Positions 18,697 to 29,499 of a DNA stretch of 38,447 bases are shown piece by piece (within the stretch, counting starts at the first letter, position 1; each line of letters starts with the position of its first letter). This DNA comes from Mesotaenium endlicherianum (Eukaryota > Streptophyta > Zygnematophyceae > Zygnematales > Mesotaeniaceae): the NCBI GenBank assembly GCA_009602735.1, contig WELA01008383.1, positions 119,628-158,074 of the forward strand, in the 5' to 3' direction. The notes beneath the pieces were generated by a model. The model saw nothing but the letters and a program-made list of their open reading frames with translations, ran no database searches and was not told the DNA's origin. Made by a program: the position numbers and the translations under genes.

Positions 18697-20150
18697 GGCT
18701 GGTCTTTTCTCTCGACCTTAGGCAGGTGCTTGACCGGACACTGTTCTCTGTAGTGGCCTTTCTGCTGACAATGGTAGCAAGTAGATTTTGCTGAGGCTGG
18801 TCTCGGCTTAGTCCTACCACCACCCCTTCCATAGCCACCTCGAGAGGGACCACCTCTACCTCTAGACTGAATAGCATTGTACTCATACTCATATTCATCA
18901 CCCTGATTATCCTCAGCCTGGTCTCCTTCAACTGCATTGTAGGAACCGTGGGGCTTTTTGACAATCTTAGACACCAAAGCGTTACTCTGGCGCTTGTGAT
19001 TGAACTGCTGCTGATCCCAGGCGTCAGCATCCTGGATCAAGTCAGCCAGTTTCTCATACTTTTTCTCAGCAAAATGACCAGAGACCTCGGATTTCAAGCC
19101 ATACCTGAAGTATGCTATCCTATACCGTTCTGGCAAATCAGGCTGCTTCATCATGTTCTCTTGGAACTTTTGAGCAAACTCAGCAACTGAAGTGGTCTGC
19201 TTCAGTGTCAGGGAGATCATCGCATAGATAGCTTTCTCCTGCTGGTTGATGACATCAAACTTCTCATGCAACTTCTCGACAAACTCTACCCACGTAGGGT
19301 CACCGAGTTGCCGAGCCTTACGCTCTTCCTTCCAGTAAAGCCACCAGTCTGCGGCACTGCCTTTCAGTAGCGCACCGGTGTGCCTGACCTTCTCGTAATC
19401 TTGCAGTTCTGGGTAGTTCTCCAGCCACTGCTCAACATCCGCGAGAAACTTGATCAGGTAATATTTTCTGTTTCCCTCAGGATCATAGTCCTGGGGAGGT
19501 TTCGGCTTGGGCTTACTAGGCCCTCGGCCACCACCACTAGTGGTGTGAGACCCCAGTTGGTCTCTGTCCCGGAGTAGGGACATTATGATTCTTTTGTCCT
19601 CCTGCTGGGACTGATACATGGTCGCCATTTGCGACTGCATCTGAACGAACAATGCTCCCAAGTCTACATTTTGGGGTGGTAGATTAGCAAATGCAGCAGC
19701 AGCATTGGCATCTACTCGCTGAGTAGTGTCCTCAACAATCCCTCTTGCTCCTGCAGCAGCAATTCCTGCCGCATTCAGCCGGTCACGTATTTGACCTAGG
19801 GGTACATTGAGTTGTACGGCAGGAGGTGGGTTCAGAACATTGGCCCTTGATGCCATAAGTTCTTCAACAGTGCGCTCGTCAGCTGGCTGTCCTTCCCTCC
19901 TTTGTATATCTTCAGCGGCCTTTGCTACTTGTTCAGCTTCTAGTCTGGCTATCTCCTCCTCAGCTTGCTGAGCTGCGACTGAGGCAATAGCAGCTGCCTC
20001 ATCTGCTGCCTCCCTAGCTGCAGTATCCGCTACTGCTTCCGAATAGGTACGGTTTCCCGCTACATGGCTTTCCGCCTGGTTTTCGACATTCTCGTTATCC
20101 TGGTTCTCCATGTCTCGGGAGTTGCTAGTTTGAGACCTTGTCCTTACCAT
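18672..20150 (-). CDS. gag: Inner chromovirus Gag, unit 1 (intact)
   Basis: 492 residues, starting ATG-GTA-AGG (MVRTRSQ) only 34 bases after the 5' LTR. Residues 40-110 are Ala/Glu-rich and helical. Residues about 225-390 match the retrotransposon Gag capsid-type domain ([29 protein letters not shown]). An RGG-rich stretch with [12 protein letters not shown] precedes one CCHC zinc knuckle (C458, C461, H466, C471: [14 protein letters not shown]). Gag packages the RNA and builds the particle. It ends TAA inside the frameshift hairpin. The GTAAGG at the start codon also fits a 5' splice site. Confidence 0.93.
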   Translation of the reverse strand: MVRTRSQTSNSRDMENQDNENVENQAESHVAGNRTYSEAVADTAAREAADEAAAIASVAAQQAEEEIARLEAEQVAKAAEDIQRREGQPADERTVEELMASRANVLNPPPAVQLNVPLGQIRDRLNAAGIAAAGARGIVEDTTQRVDANAAAAFANLPPQNVDLGALFVQMQSQMATMYQSQQEDKRIIMSLLRDRDQLGSHTTSGGGRGPSKPKPKPPQDYDPEGNRKYYLIKFLADVEQWLENYPELQDYEKVRHTGALLKGSAADWWLYWKEERKARQLGDPTWVEFVEKLHEKFDVINQQEKAIYAMISLTLKQTTSVAEFAQKFQENMMKQPDLPERYRIAYFRYGLKSEVSGHFAEKKYEKLADLIQDADAWDQQQFNHKRQSNALVSKIVKKPHGSYNAVEGDQAEDNQGDEYEYEYNAIQSRGRGGPSRGGYGRGGGRTKPRPASAKSTCYHCQQKGHYREQCPVKHLPKVERKDQPLKDSNSQ

Positions 20151-20171
20151 ACAAAGAAGACTGTGATAACT

Positions 20172-20183
20172 GCTCCGATACCA
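20172..20183 (-). other. Primer-binding site, unit 1
   Basis: The coding strand reads TGGTATCGGAGC one base after the LTR end (TTTCA). This differs by one base from the plant-type initiator tRNA-Met primer site TGGTATCAGAGC, so initiator tRNA-Met is the likely primer. Confidence 0.8.
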
Positions 20184-20184
20184 C

Positions 20185-20904
20185 TGAAATGAATCGACTT
20201 ACCAAATAGGCGATTAACAATTAATAAAGATCTTTATATCAGCAAGTAATCTTTATGGTATTTCCGTTAACTAGTTAAACGGCAAAGGACAATACACTAG
20301 CAGGGAATAATACTCGTAAGTCAAATGCGAGTAAACTAGCATCAATGATGCAAATCAGTAAACTCATACATAAGCAAGGTTAGAAGACAGTGCGTATCAA
20401 TGGCTTCTCGCCTTGGATTCAGATCTCTCTCAGTAAGCTGTACAAGAGAGTTGGCCTCGTTTCCGAATGCCGAACTCGAGAGCAATGCCTAGCATATGTA
20501 CATGGAATGAGTTTACTGTTCAACGGTCAGTGCGATGGCACCGCCTACCCGGGAGTTAACCACGTTGGTAGGACCTCGGTTAACCAAATCCACCGCCATC
20601 TCCCATCATCCCGAATAGCCATCCATCATAGGGATGTCATCTGGCCATTCATCTAGCATATCGCACTTAGATGCATATCAAGGCAGTTCGCTGCTACCGA
20701 GTACGGAAGTCAGCTTGCTGTCAAAGAATGTGTCAGCAAGCTGACTTATATGGACTTTCAGCCTGCTGCTTTCGACTGAGTCAGCAAACTGATAATTATG
20801 TAAAGTCCAGCAGACTGACTATTAACTAAAGTTCAGCAGGCTGAACTTAATTAACTATTATATTTAAATGAATATTATATCCACTAATATACTGATTCAT
20901 TACA
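20185..20904 (-). repeat. Inner chromovirus LTR2, shared by both tandem units
   Basis: 720 bp, TGAAATG to TTACA. It has a primer-binding site on one side and a polypurine tract on the other, with no target duplication. It therefore serves as 5' LTR of unit 1 and 3' LTR of unit 2. A perfect 13-bp inverted repeat lies at 20708-20720 and 20734-20746, within an array of TCAGC(A)GGCTGA-like palindromes. Confidence 0.95.
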
Positions 20905-20923
20905 ATCCCTCCAACTTAACTTG
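20905..20923 (-). other. Polypurine tract, unit 2
   Basis: AAGTTGGAGGGAT on the coding strand abuts the LTR2 start, identical to the tract in unit 1. Confidence 0.65.
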
Positions 20924-21017
20924 TTGTCGCCTCGACAACATTAAACTGCAGAAATTTTAAATAAGGGAACTGAACCTGACCAGCCTCCCTTACTGACTGC
21001 CTCTTCAGCGTGTCACC

Positions 21018-22694
21018 TTAAGGGGTTGTTCCTGGGGCTTCAGGGTCAGGAGACGGAGATCTGGACCTAGATCTGGACAGCCCTCTAGGTCTGTCAGCTG
21101 GCCTTCTAAAGAACCCTGTTTGCTCTAAAGTTGGCCCTCGAGGAGAACGGAGGATGGTGGCCTGCTCTTCAACCACTTGGGTGTTGATTCCCACATAGAC
21201 AGGCATTCCAGTAGGATGCTGAAATACATTGGCTAGAGGTACATGCCCCTGAGCGGAGGGGGAGGCTGGCATACCTCTGGCCCACCCGCGTGTCCCTCTT
21301 CTGGCACCCCTGTCCTCTGGGGATTTCTGTCTGTGTCTGCTGCCCAGTACAGTCAGATCAGCTTCTTCCCCTGCTTGGGCAGGTGGGCTGGGGGAGCGAG
21401 CGCGGGGTCCAGTTGTCGCCATAACGGGGATCACATTCCACACACCTGATCGTGGTTCTTTAGGAAGTGCCACTGCCTGTCCCTGGGTATCCTGAGTACC
21501 TGCTGCTGATGCTTCTCCTCTGCCTTGTTCTTCTTCCTCATCCTCCTCATCCTCCTCCTCGGAGAGAGTAGGGGTCTCGTCCACTAAGTCGTCCTGCTCC
21601 CTAGTAGACATGGAGTAGTCTACCGACCTCCCTTTCTTAGGGCGCGCTGGAGGTTGCTTGGCCTTCAGCCTACTGATATCTATCCGGCCTGCATTCTTTG
21701 CCCATTTGACAAAGGCATGCTTTCCCTTAGAGAAGTAGTCTCTTCCCCTCCTCCTATGTTCCTTGGTCTCTGCATTCATATTGCTCAGGCATCCATTCAG
21801 CCTGGGGTCCCAAGGGGCAATGTGAGGTGGTAGGATGAGATAGCCGTCTAGGCCATAGTGGAAGTCATCCGGTTGGGCTCGGTCACACTCCTGCTTCTTA
21901 TTTGTGACGGTCATCCACCTCCAGTCTGTTGGCTGCTGGTAGTACTGGGGTCCGTGCTCAGCCTTCCTCAGTTTACACGGGAACCAGTGGGGAGAGAACA
22001 TCTGCTGTCCTGCTTCCCTGGCCAAGTACTCCCAGCTCCTTCTCTCAACTTCATTGTAAGCTGGCAGGAGTGTGAGGTAGAATACCGTATCCTTAAAGCT
22101 ATCGGGCCGCATGCTCACCATCCGGATGAGTCTCTGATCTCCCACTATTCCCGGTATGGGGACCGGCTTGTCCTCTGAATCATCTGCGAGATACCGGGCC
22201 TGCTCTGCTGTATAGCCCACCATCTTAGCATAATCTTCGTAAAGGACCACGCCGGTGTGTGTCTCGATGTACCTGTCCAGTGCTGTAGCTCCTTCCTTCT
22301 GTAGCAGTGTTGTCTGTTCCAGCCTGTTGATCTCCTGGGCTGCCAGCAATGCTTCCTTCAGGTTATCGAAGTTTTGGCCACCCACCACAGTATACCTGTA
22401 AGTGGCCAAGCTCTTCTGTCTGTCCGCTTCAATCTTTTTTCTTTTCTCCTCTTCTGCCGCTGCCGCTTCTTCTTGCTGTTTCTTCTGTCTCTCCTCCTCA
22501 GCCTTCCTGAGGTTTTCCGCTTCCTGATCCTTCTTCCTCTGTGCCTCTTCTGCCGCCTCTTGTTGTTTGCGGACCCTTTCTTGTTCTCTCCTGGTGAGGG
22601 ACGTCGCCGCCAGCTCCTTCTGGTATTGCTCCATTGTCCTCCTGGCTTCTTCTGCCTTGCGCTTTCTGTCCTCCTTTTGTGTGGTGGGCGCCAT
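21018..22694 (-). CDS. Inner chromovirus ORF3, unit 2: unrecognised protein in the env position
   Basis: 558 residues from the ATG at 22694, stop TAA at 21018. It matches the unit 1 copy except for about four substitutions (for example RQKSLA against RQNTLA, RLIRM against RLIRT, GRDYF against GREYF). Layout: N-terminal charged coiled coil, central Trp/Tyr/Pro-rich block, acidic run, and basic SR-rich tail. The acidic and SR-type segments suggest a nuclear or RNA-linked role, but this is a guess from composition. It remains open in both tandem units although gag or pol has decayed in each. That fits either recent insertion or use of the protein. Confidence 0.8.
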   Translation of the reverse strand: MAPTTQKEDRKRKAEEARRTMEQYQKELAATSLTRREQERVRKQQEAAEEAQRKKDQEAENLRKAEEERQKKQQEEAAAAEEEKRKKIEADRQKSLATYRYTVVGGQNFDNLKEALLAAQEINRLEQTTLLQKEGATALDRYIETHTGVVLYEDYAKMVGYTAEQARYLADDSEDKPVPIPGIVGDQRLIRMVSMRPDSFKDTVFYLTLLPAYNEVERRSWEYLAREAGQQMFSPHWFPCKLRKAEHGPQYYQQPTDWRWMTVTNKKQECDRAQPDDFHYGLDGYLILPPHIAPWDPRLNGCLSNMNAETKEHRRRGRDYFSKGKHAFVKWAKNAGRIDISRLKAKQPPARPKKGRSVDYSMSTREQDDLVDETPTLSEEEDEEDEEEEQGRGEASAAGTQDTQGQAVALPKEPRSGVWNVIPVMATTGPRARSPSPPAQAGEEADLTVLGSRHRQKSPEDRGARRGTRGWARGMPASPSAQGHVPLANVFQHPTGMPVYVGINTQVVEEQATILRSPRGPTLEQTGFFRRPADRPRGLSRSRSRSPSPDPEAPGTTP

Positions 22695-22695
22695 C

Positions 22696-22725
22696 CTGCA
22701 CATGTAACCAGGGCACAAGTTAGTA
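22696..22725 (-). promoter_or_regulatory. 3' splice site for ORF3 (unit 2)
   Basis: TACTAAC (22725-22719) and TGTGCAG (AG at 22697-22696) precede the ORF3 start codon by one base, the same as in unit 1. Confidence 0.7.
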
Positions 22726-22895
22726 GGATATGGACCTTTGTCATAGGGATTGCAGGAAGTATGTTAGTATTTAGTATAGTGGCTTCGCTGCTGTTTACCT
22801 TACAGGATGATTGCTAAAAGTTGACGTAGTTGCGATGCGCTACACATAAACGTATGAGTGTGTTTTTATCGCTCTCGCTCACTAACTGTCATATA

Positions 22896-22913
22896 TTTTC
22901 CCCTCCAACTTAA
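22896..22913 (-). other. Second polypurine tract-like motif between pol and ORF3 (unit 2)
   Basis: TTAAGTTGGAGGGGAAAA on the coding strand, identical to the unit 1 motif at 14675-14690. Confidence 0.45.
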
Positions 22914-22961
22914 ATGGAGACAGGACCGCCTGTCACCTTCCCGTGTCAACTGAAATGACAG

Positions 22962-25900
22962 TTATGGAGGGACTCCAGCGGCCCGAAGGTGGAACCGTGT
23001 CAACGCCCCTTTGGCATTGGTCAAGTGGTCCTTAAACTCCCAAGTGTCCCCAGAGGCATCGTAACCCTTCCATCGAATGAGGTATTTCATGACATATTTA
23101 GACGATCGACGGACCGAGCGAGCGTCTAAAATCTCATCGACCTCATATTCCTCAGGGTCGCCGTCCCGGACAGCGGGGACCGGTCCCGGTTGGACAGGGA
23201 ACCGACCTGTGAACAGTGTATCACCTTTGATGTACGGTTCCAGGAAGGAGACATTAAAGACCGGGTGCCCCTTGTATTCAGCTGACATGTTCAGTTTGTA
23301 AGCATTCTGACCGACACGACGGACCACCGAATATGGACCGACCCAGACAGGGCCAAGCTTTTTCTTGACCACACCAGGGAGGTACAGGTGCTGAGAATGC
23401 AGTTTGACTAAATCCCCCTTGGAAAATGTCAGTTCCCGACGGTGTTGATTAGCGTATTTTTGTTGGTTTTCTTGGGCCGTGTGCAAGTTTCGTTGGACTT
23501 CTGACAGGGTGTCAGCAAACTCCTGAGTTAACTGGAGGGAGACCGGGTTGTCAATCCCTTCAGGGTGAGTTAAAGATTCCCCTAGCACATCTAGAGGAGA
23601 CTTAGGGACTCTACCCAGGCTGAGTTCAAAAGGAGTTTTGCCCGTTGACGCGTGCACCGCACTGTTGACCGCAAACTGAATTTGAGGCAACAGGTCATCC
23701 CAATTATCTTGTTTTTGGTTAATATATGCTCTCAGCACCTCCTGCAGAACTCGGTTAGTTCTTTCAGTCTGCCCATCAGTCTGAGGGTGGTTTGCTGTGC
23801 TGAGCAGCTGTTTGACTCCCATTAACCCCATTAAAGCTCTCCAGAACTTAGAGGTGAATTTTGAGTCTCTGTCTGAGATGATATTAGAAGGGAGCCCATG
23901 TTGGCATACTACATGGTTGTAAAACTGTCTCGCTGTTTCGAGTGCAGTCACTTTGACAGTTGTGGGGATAAAAATGACCATTTTTGTCAGTTTATCCACG
24001 ACTACCAGTATTGAATCATGCCCGTTGGCAGTTCTTGGTAGTGAGACCACCCAGTCCATGGATATAGTTTCCCAGCGTCCCGCTGGGATGGGTAGCGGTT
24101 GCAAGAGACCTCCGGGTGGTGTGTGCCGAGACTTATTTCTCTGACACTGGTCACAGGACTTGACATATTTCAAGACCTCCCGGGGTAACCCCTCCCAATG
24201 ATAATGTTTTGCCAGTTTGCCAACAGTTTTGGCCTGCCCCAAATGTCCACCCAGGAGACTGTCATGAGCTTGACTCAGTAAGAGAGACCTTATTTCCAAA
24301 TTATTAGGAATGACCAGCTTCAGCCTGCCTGAAGTGGTTTCAGTCACCCAGACCCCTCCCTTGAGCTTATACCCGAGTGCGGTAGCACGACACATACCAG
24401 TAGTGGGGCTGGGCTCAAATGTTGGGTCAGAAAGGTAGGCTTTCCTAAGTTGTTCAAGGAAGGACTTTTTCACCTTTAGTGAAGTGAGTGCACACAGGAC
24501 TTTATCTACAGCATGCTGACTAAAGTTCCTTTCTTGCAAGTCAGGTCTTCTAGAGAGTGCATCAGCAGGATTCAACTTCCCTGGTTTGTAGTCGATCTGG
24601 ACTTGGAACTGCTCCAGCATCTGGCTCCAGCGGTTCTCCCTCCTCGACAGCTTGGACTTCTTCTGAAAGTGGGTCAGAGCTAGATGATCTGTAATCACCT
24701 TAAAAGCTTTACCATGTAAGTATGCTCTCCACTGTTTGAGTACATGAATGATAGCTAGCAGCTCTTTATCATGCACTGAGTAATTAATCTCCGCTGGATT
24801 AAATTTCATAGACTCATACAACACAGGATGCCACTCCTGCCGTACCTTACCATCCTTTGTGGTTTTGTCAGCAGGCTGCAACAAAATAGCACCCATGGCA
24901 AAATCAGAGGCATCAGTAACCACCTGCACCGGTTTGCTGGGGTCATACACGGCTAGCACTGGGGCAGAACAAAGGGCATCTTTAAGGGTCTGGAAGGCAG
25001 CCTGCTGCTCTTCCCCCCACACATACCCGATGTCTTTCTTAGTAAGGTCAGTCAGTTTACTGGCCTTTGTGGAATAATTCTCAATAAATCTCCTATAGTA
25101 GTTAGCCAACCCGAGGAAGGATCTAACTTCAGAGACAGACTGTGGTACTGGCCAGTCCCTTATGGTCTGGACTTTCTTAGGATCCACACTGATGCCCTCT
25201 TTACTGACAACGTGGCCTAAGAATTCAATACTTTCCTTAAAGAAATCACACTTGCTCATTTTAGCATACAAGTGATTTTTCCGCAGAGTGTCCAGCACTT
25301 TCTTTAAGTGTTCAGTGTGCTGAGCTTCATCTTTAGAGAAAATTAAAATATCATCCAGGAAAACTTGCACAAACTTATCCAAATAAGGTCTGAAAATGTC
25401 ATTCATAGCACCCATAAAGGTAGCAGGAGCATTAGTCAGTCCAAATGGCATCACGTTGAACTCATAGTGTCCATAACGTGTGCGGAAAGCAGTCTTGTGT
25501 TCATCCCCCTCAGCAATTCTGATTTGATGATAACCACTCTTGAGATCTATCTTACTGAACACCTTAGCGCCAGACAGGGTATCAAGCAAGTCCTCGATTC
25601 TGGGTAAAGCATACTTGTTCTTTACTGTAATTCTGTTCAGGGCTCTGTAATCCACACACATCCGCATACTGCCATCCTTTTTCTTAACAAATAGGATAGG
25701 TGCGCCGTACGGTGATTTACTGGGAGAAATGTAACCATTTTCCTCCAGCTCTGCAATCTGTGTTTTCAACTCCTCACTCTCCAAATAAGACAAGCCATAC
25801 GTGCGTTGCCAGGGTGGCTGGCTACCAGGTAATAAATCAATCCTATGATCTACTTCCCGCTTAGGGGGTAGTCCTGGAGGCATATTAAACACATCCGTGT

Positions 25901-26678
25901 ACTGAGCAACAATGTTTGCAGCAGTAGGGTGTTCCGGAGGGTGTACCTTTTTCTCAACCACTTCTTCAGGTTGAGGAGGTACCTCTCTTAGCAGCAGACA
26001 GAACATTCTGTCTTCCTTCTGGTTCCAGCTTTTGACGAACTCCATTGCATTCAGCAACTTGCATCCTTCTGGAAGCCTCTTCTTTTCCTTCATTTGCCAT
26101 CCACACAGGACAAGAGGAAGAGCACTGGTGGGTGCCAAGTCAGTCTGCCCATCACTGGCTCCTCTCACTTTAACTGTACCTCTGCTCCAACACACTTCAG
26201 CTTGATGTCTATTAAGCCAGGACCTGCCTAGCACGAGATCATAAAAGCCAGTGTTGAGTACCTCAAATGTAAGCGTTTCAGTTAGAACTGCAATGCCAGA
26301 ACCTAACTGGACCTCAATAGGCTTGGTTATAACTCCTCCCGGGATACTTGAGGCATCTCCAAGGAATATTTTTCTATTCCCTTGGGTGACAGTAGGCAGC
26401 CTTAGCCGCTTAACTAAGTCCTTGTGGATAAAAGTATGTGACGCCCCTCCGTCAACAAATGCCCTCACCTTCCTACCTGCAATCATGCAATGCAGTAGGA
26501 TAGGGGGGACTGTCTTTTCCTGACTTTCGCATTGTTCTCCTGACGTAGCAAAGAAATGTTGGACATCAGGTGGAACAAGAGCATCCAGAGTGTGCACTCT
26601 CTGGACGTCTATATTGCTGATGGTCTCCTTTATCTGGTTGTCAGGCATGCATAGTGAATCCAGTTCAGCAGGACCCAT
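22962..26678 (-). CDS. pol: Inner chromovirus Pol, unit 2 (intact)
   Basis: 1238 residues from the first Met. In practice the frame is entered by -1 frameshift from gag near 26765. Retropepsin: D76 in [11 protein letters not shown], where DGG replaces the common DSG or DTG. Reverse transcriptase about 315-550, with D378 in [10 protein letters not shown] and catalytic D442-D443 in VFLDDIL. RNase H: D589, E639, D664, and D706 in NPADALSRR. Integrase: zinc-binding H804, H812, C842, C845; catalytic D875, D936, E972 (D,D-35-E). A GPY/F-type region ([10 protein letters not shown]) is followed by a chromodomain at about 1177-1230. All catalytic residues are present, so this Pol looks functional. The chromodomain places the element among the chromoviruses. 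Confidence 0.95.
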   Translation of the reverse strand: MGPAELDSLCMPDNQIKETISNIDVQRVHTLDALVPPDVQHFFATSGEQCESQEKTVPPILLHCMIAGRKVRAFVDGGASHTFIHKDLVKRLRLPTVTQGNRKIFLGDASSIPGGVITKPIEVQLGSGIAVLTETLTFEVLNTGFYDLVLGRSWLNRHQAEVCWSRGTVKVRGASDGQTDLAPTSALPLVLCGWQMKEKKRLPEGCKLLNAMEFVKSWNQKEDRMFCLLLREVPPQPEEVVEKKVHPPEHPTAANIVAQYTDVFNMPPGLPPKREVDHRIDLLPGSQPPWQRTYGLSYLESEELKTQIAELEENGYISPSKSPYGAPILFVKKKDGSMRMCVDYRALNRITVKNKYALPRIEDLLDTLSGAKVFSKIDLKSGYHQIRIAEGDEHKTAFRTRYGHYEFNVMPFGLTNAPATFMGAMNDIFRPYLDKFVQVFLDDILIFSKDEAQHTEHLKKVLDTLRKNHLYAKMSKCDFFKESIEFLGHVVSKEGISVDPKKVQTIRDWPVPQSVSEVRSFLGLANYYRRFIENYSTKASKLTDLTKKDIGYVWGEEQQAAFQTLKDALCSAPVLAVYDPSKPVQVVTDASDFAMGAILLQPADKTTKDGKVRQEWHPVLYESMKFNPAEINYSVHDKELLAIIHVLKQWRAYLHGKAFKVITDHLALTHFQKKSKLSRRENRWSQMLEQFQVQIDYKPGKLNPADALSRRPDLQERNFSQHAVDKVLCALTSLKVKKSFLEQLRKAYLSDPTFEPSPTTGMCRATALGYKLKGGVWVTETTSGRLKLVIPNNLEIRSLLLSQAHDSLLGGHLGQAKTVGKLAKHYHWEGLPREVLKYVKSCDQCQRNKSRHTPPGGLLQPLPIPAGRWETISMDWVVSLPRTANGHDSILVVVDKLTKMVIFIPTTVKVTALETARQFYNHVVCQHGLPSNIISDRDSKFTSKFWRALMGLMGVKQLLSTANHPQTDGQTERTNRVLQEVLRAYINQKQDNWDDLLPQIQFAVNSAVHASTGKTPFELSLGRVPKSPLDVLGESLTHPEGIDNPVSLQLTQEFADTLSEVQRNLHTAQENQQKYANQHRRELTFSKGDLVKLHSQHLYLPGVVKKKLGPVWVGPYSVVRRVGQNAYKLNMSAEYKGHPVFNVSFLEPYIKGDTLFTGRFPVQPGPVPAVRDGDPEEYEVDEILDARSVRRSSKYVMKYLIRWKGYDASGDTWEFKDHLTNAKGALTRFHLRAAGVPP
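22989..23150 (-). other. Chromodomain at the C-terminus of inner Pol, unit 2
   Basis: [20 protein letters not shown] and DTWEF are the classic chromodomain landmarks. Chromodomains on integrases direct insertion to marked chromatin in known chromoviruses. Confidence 0.92.
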
Positions 26679-26729
26679 AATACCTGCTACGAGGGCAGCT
26701 AGTGACGACTCACTATCTCTAGCATCCTC

Positions 26730-26771
26730 ACAGTCAGTAGACTGGATTACTGACTGTTGCTGTCTTTTAAA
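26730..26771 (-). promoter_or_regulatory. -1 ribosomal frameshift signal at the gag-pol junction, unit 2
   Basis: T TTA AAA at 26771-26765, 7-base spacer, stem 26757-26748 / 26739-26730 with an 8-base loop. It is identical to unit 1. A second small hairpin (TAGTGA-GTCG-TCACTA) lies a little further downstream. Confidence 0.85.
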
Positions 26772-28224
26772 GGCTGGTCTTTTCTCTCGACCTTAGGCAG
26801 GTGCTTGACCGGACACTGTTCTCTGTAGTGGCCTTTCTGCTGACAATGGTAGCAAGTAGATTTTGCTGAGGCTGGTCTCGGCTTAGTCCTACCACCACCC
26901 CTTCCATAGCCACCTCGAGAGGGACCACCTCTACCTCTAGACTGAATAGCATTGTACTCATACTCATATTCATCACCCTGATTATCCTCAGCCTGGTCTC
27001 CTTCAACTGCATTGTAGGAACCGTGGGGCTTTTTGACAATCTTAGACACCAAAGCGTTACTCTGGCGCTTGTGATTGAACTGCTGCTGATCCCAGGCGTC
27101 AGCATCCTGGATCAAGTCAGCCAGTTTCTCATACTTTTTCTCAGCAAAATGACCAGAGACCTCGGATTTCAAGCCATACCTGAAGTATGCTATCCTATAC
27201 CGTTCTGGCAAATCAGGCTGCTTCATCATGTTCTCTTGGAACTTTTGAGCAAACTCAGCAACTGAAGTGGTCTGCTTCAGTGTCAGGGAGATCATCGCAT
27301 AGATAGCTTTCTCCTGCTGGTTGATGACATCAAACTTCTCATGCAACTTCTCGACAAACTCTACCCACGTAGGGTCACCGAGTTGCGAGCCTTACGCTCT
27401 GCCTTCCTGTAAAGCCACCAGTCTGCGGCACTGCCTTTCAGTAGCGCACCGGTGTGCCTGACCTTCTCGTAATCTTGCAGTTCTGGGTAGTTCTCCAGCC
27501 ACTGCTCAACATCCGCGAGAAACTTGATCAGGTAATATTTTCTGTTTCCCTCAGGATCATAGTCCTGGGGAGGTTTCGGCTTGGGCTTACTAGGCCCTCG
27601 GCCACCACCACTAGTGGTGTGAGACCCCAGTTGGTCTCTGTCCCGGAGTAGGGACATTATGATTCTTTTGTCCTCCTGCTGGGACTGATACATGGTCGCC
27701 ATTTGCGACTGCATCTGAACGAACAATGCTCCCAAGTCTACATTTTGGGGTGGTAGATTAGCAAATGCAGCAGCAGCATTGGCATCTACTCGCTGAGTAG
27801 TGTCCTCAACAATCCCTCTTGCTCCTGCAGCAGCAATTCCTGCCGCATTCAGCCGGTCACGTATTTGACCTAGGGGTACATTGAGTTGTACGGCAGGAGG
27901 TGGGTTCAGAACATTGGCCCTTGATGCCATAAGTTCTTCAACAGTGCGCTCGTCAGCTGGCTGTCCTTCCCTCCTTTGTATATCTTCAGCGGCCTTTGCT
28001 ACTTGTTCAGCTTCTAGTCTGGCTATCTCCTCCTCAGCTTGCTGAGCTGCGACTGAGGCAATAGCAGCTGCCTCATCTGCAGCCTCCCTAGCTGCAGTAT
28101 CCGCTACTGCTTCCGAATAGGTACGGTTTCCCGCTACATGGCTTTCCGCCTGGTTTTCGACATTCTCGTTATCCTGGTTCTCCATGTCTCGGGAGTTGCT
28201 AGTTTGAGACCTTGTCCTTACCAT
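26747..28224 (-). pseudogene. gag: Inner chromovirus gag, unit 2 (one-base deletion)
   Basis: Same Gag as unit 1, but unit 1 reads TTGCCGAG where this copy reads TTGCGAG near 27385. The lost base shifts the frame inside the capsid-type domain. Translation from 28224 would stop at 27361 after about 287 residues. The rest of the true frame (27346-26747) retains the RGG region, the CCHC knuckle and the frameshift site. With no full Gag and no ribosomes reaching the slippery site in frame, the intact pol of this unit would be poorly expressed. Confidence 0.92.
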
Positions 28225-28245
28225 ACAAAGAAGACTGTGATAACT

Positions 28246-28257
28246 GCTCCGATACCA
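28246..28257 (-). other. Primer-binding site, unit 2
   Basis: TGGTATCGGAGC on the coding strand, one base after the end of LTR3, identical to unit 1. Confidence 0.8.
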
Positions 28258-28258
28258 C

Positions 28259-28980
28259 TGAAATGAATCGACTTACCAAATAGGCGATTAACAATTAATA
28301 AAGATCTTTATATCAGCAAGTAATCTTTATGGTATTTTCCGTTAACTGGTTAAACGGCAAAGGACAACACACTAGCAGTGAATAATACTCGTAAGTCAAA
28401 TGCGAGTAAACTAGCATCAATAATGCAAATCAGTAAACTCATACATAAGCAAGGTTAGAAGACAGTGCGTATCAATGGCTTCTCGCCTTGGATTCAGATC
28501 TCTCTCAGTAAGCTGTACAAGAGAGTTGGCCTCGTTTCCGAATGCCGAACTCGAGAGCAATGCCTAGCATATGTACATGGAATGAGTTTACTGTTCAACG
28601 GTCAGTGCGATGGCACCGCCTACCCGGGAGTTAACCACGTTGGTAGGACCTCGGTTAACCAAATCCACCGCCATCTCCCATCATCCCGAATAGACATCCA
28701 TCATGGGGATGTCATCTGGCCATTCATCTAGCATATCGTACTTAGATGCATATCAAGGCAGTTCGCTGCTACCGAGTACGGAAGTCAGCTGGCTGTCAAA
28801 GAATGTGTCAGCAAGCTGACTTAAGTGGACTTCAGCCTGCTGCTTCCGGCTGAGTCATTAAACTGATACTAAATATTAAGTCCAGCAGGCTGATTAATAA
28901 CTTAGTGTTCAGCAGGCTGAACTTAATTAACTATTATATTTAAATGAATATTATATCCACTAATATACTGATTCATTACA
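28259..28980 (-). repeat. Inner chromovirus LTR3 (5' LTR of unit 2)
   Basis: 722 bp, TGAAATG to TTACA. It differs from LTR2 mostly in the hairpin-rich stretch near 28800-28920. It is followed directly by the TGTTT target duplication and the interrupted outer pol. Confidence 0.95.
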
Positions 28981-28985
28981 TGTTT
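28981..28985. repeat. Target-site duplication TGTTT (right) of the inner element
   Basis: Matches 11950-11954. Only the outer ends of LTR1 and LTR3 carry this duplication, so the whole tandem array behaves as one insertion. Confidence 0.93.
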
Positions 28986-29499
28986 TCACAGGGATCTGGT
29001 TGAAGCCTTGGCGCAGATCGATGATGTTGAACACCTTTCCGGTGGTGGCAATTGCAAAGATCCGCTCCGGTGTAGGCATCACATAGCTGTCTGGCTCCGT
29101 GTAGAGATTCAGTCGCCTGTAATCTCCACACATACGAGTGGCAGTGTAATTGCCAGCCTCGTCCTTTTTAGCGATTACTACTGTGGGAGCCCCATGCACT
29201 GAGGTAGATTTTTCAATCATGCGGAGCTTATGCAGCTCTTCGCAAGTTTTCTCCACACAGTCCCACTCTGTCTGACTGAGCTTATGCGGCCCAAGTCTGA
29301 CTGAGTTAGCAGTAGTTAGTGTGATTTCATACACACTGGCAGTGGTTTTTCCAATCTCCTCTTTAGTAAAAGCAAACACCTTGCGGTGTTTCTTCAGCAA
29401 CCTTTCTACTTGTGCTCTCTGCTGGGCTGAGACCATTTTCCCAATGGCAAAAGTCTCAGTTTCAGGTTGCTTCTCCCCAACAAAGGCATCCAGTAGTTG
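28986..29499 (-). pseudogene. pol: Outer Ty3/gypsy pol, 5' part: N-terminal half of reverse transcriptase
   Basis: The frame gives the upstream connector (RLLKKHRKVFAFTKEEIG) and RT blocks VHGAPTVVIAKKDE, RMCGDYRRLN and FNIIDLRQGFNQIPV. It contains the first catalytic Asp (IIDLRQG) and is then cut by the inner insertion. It continues at 11949 in the same frame. There is no stop between the TAG at 29500-29502 and the insertion. I choose no start codon because the frame is open back to that TAG and beyond it in the same frame. Confidence 0.88.
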
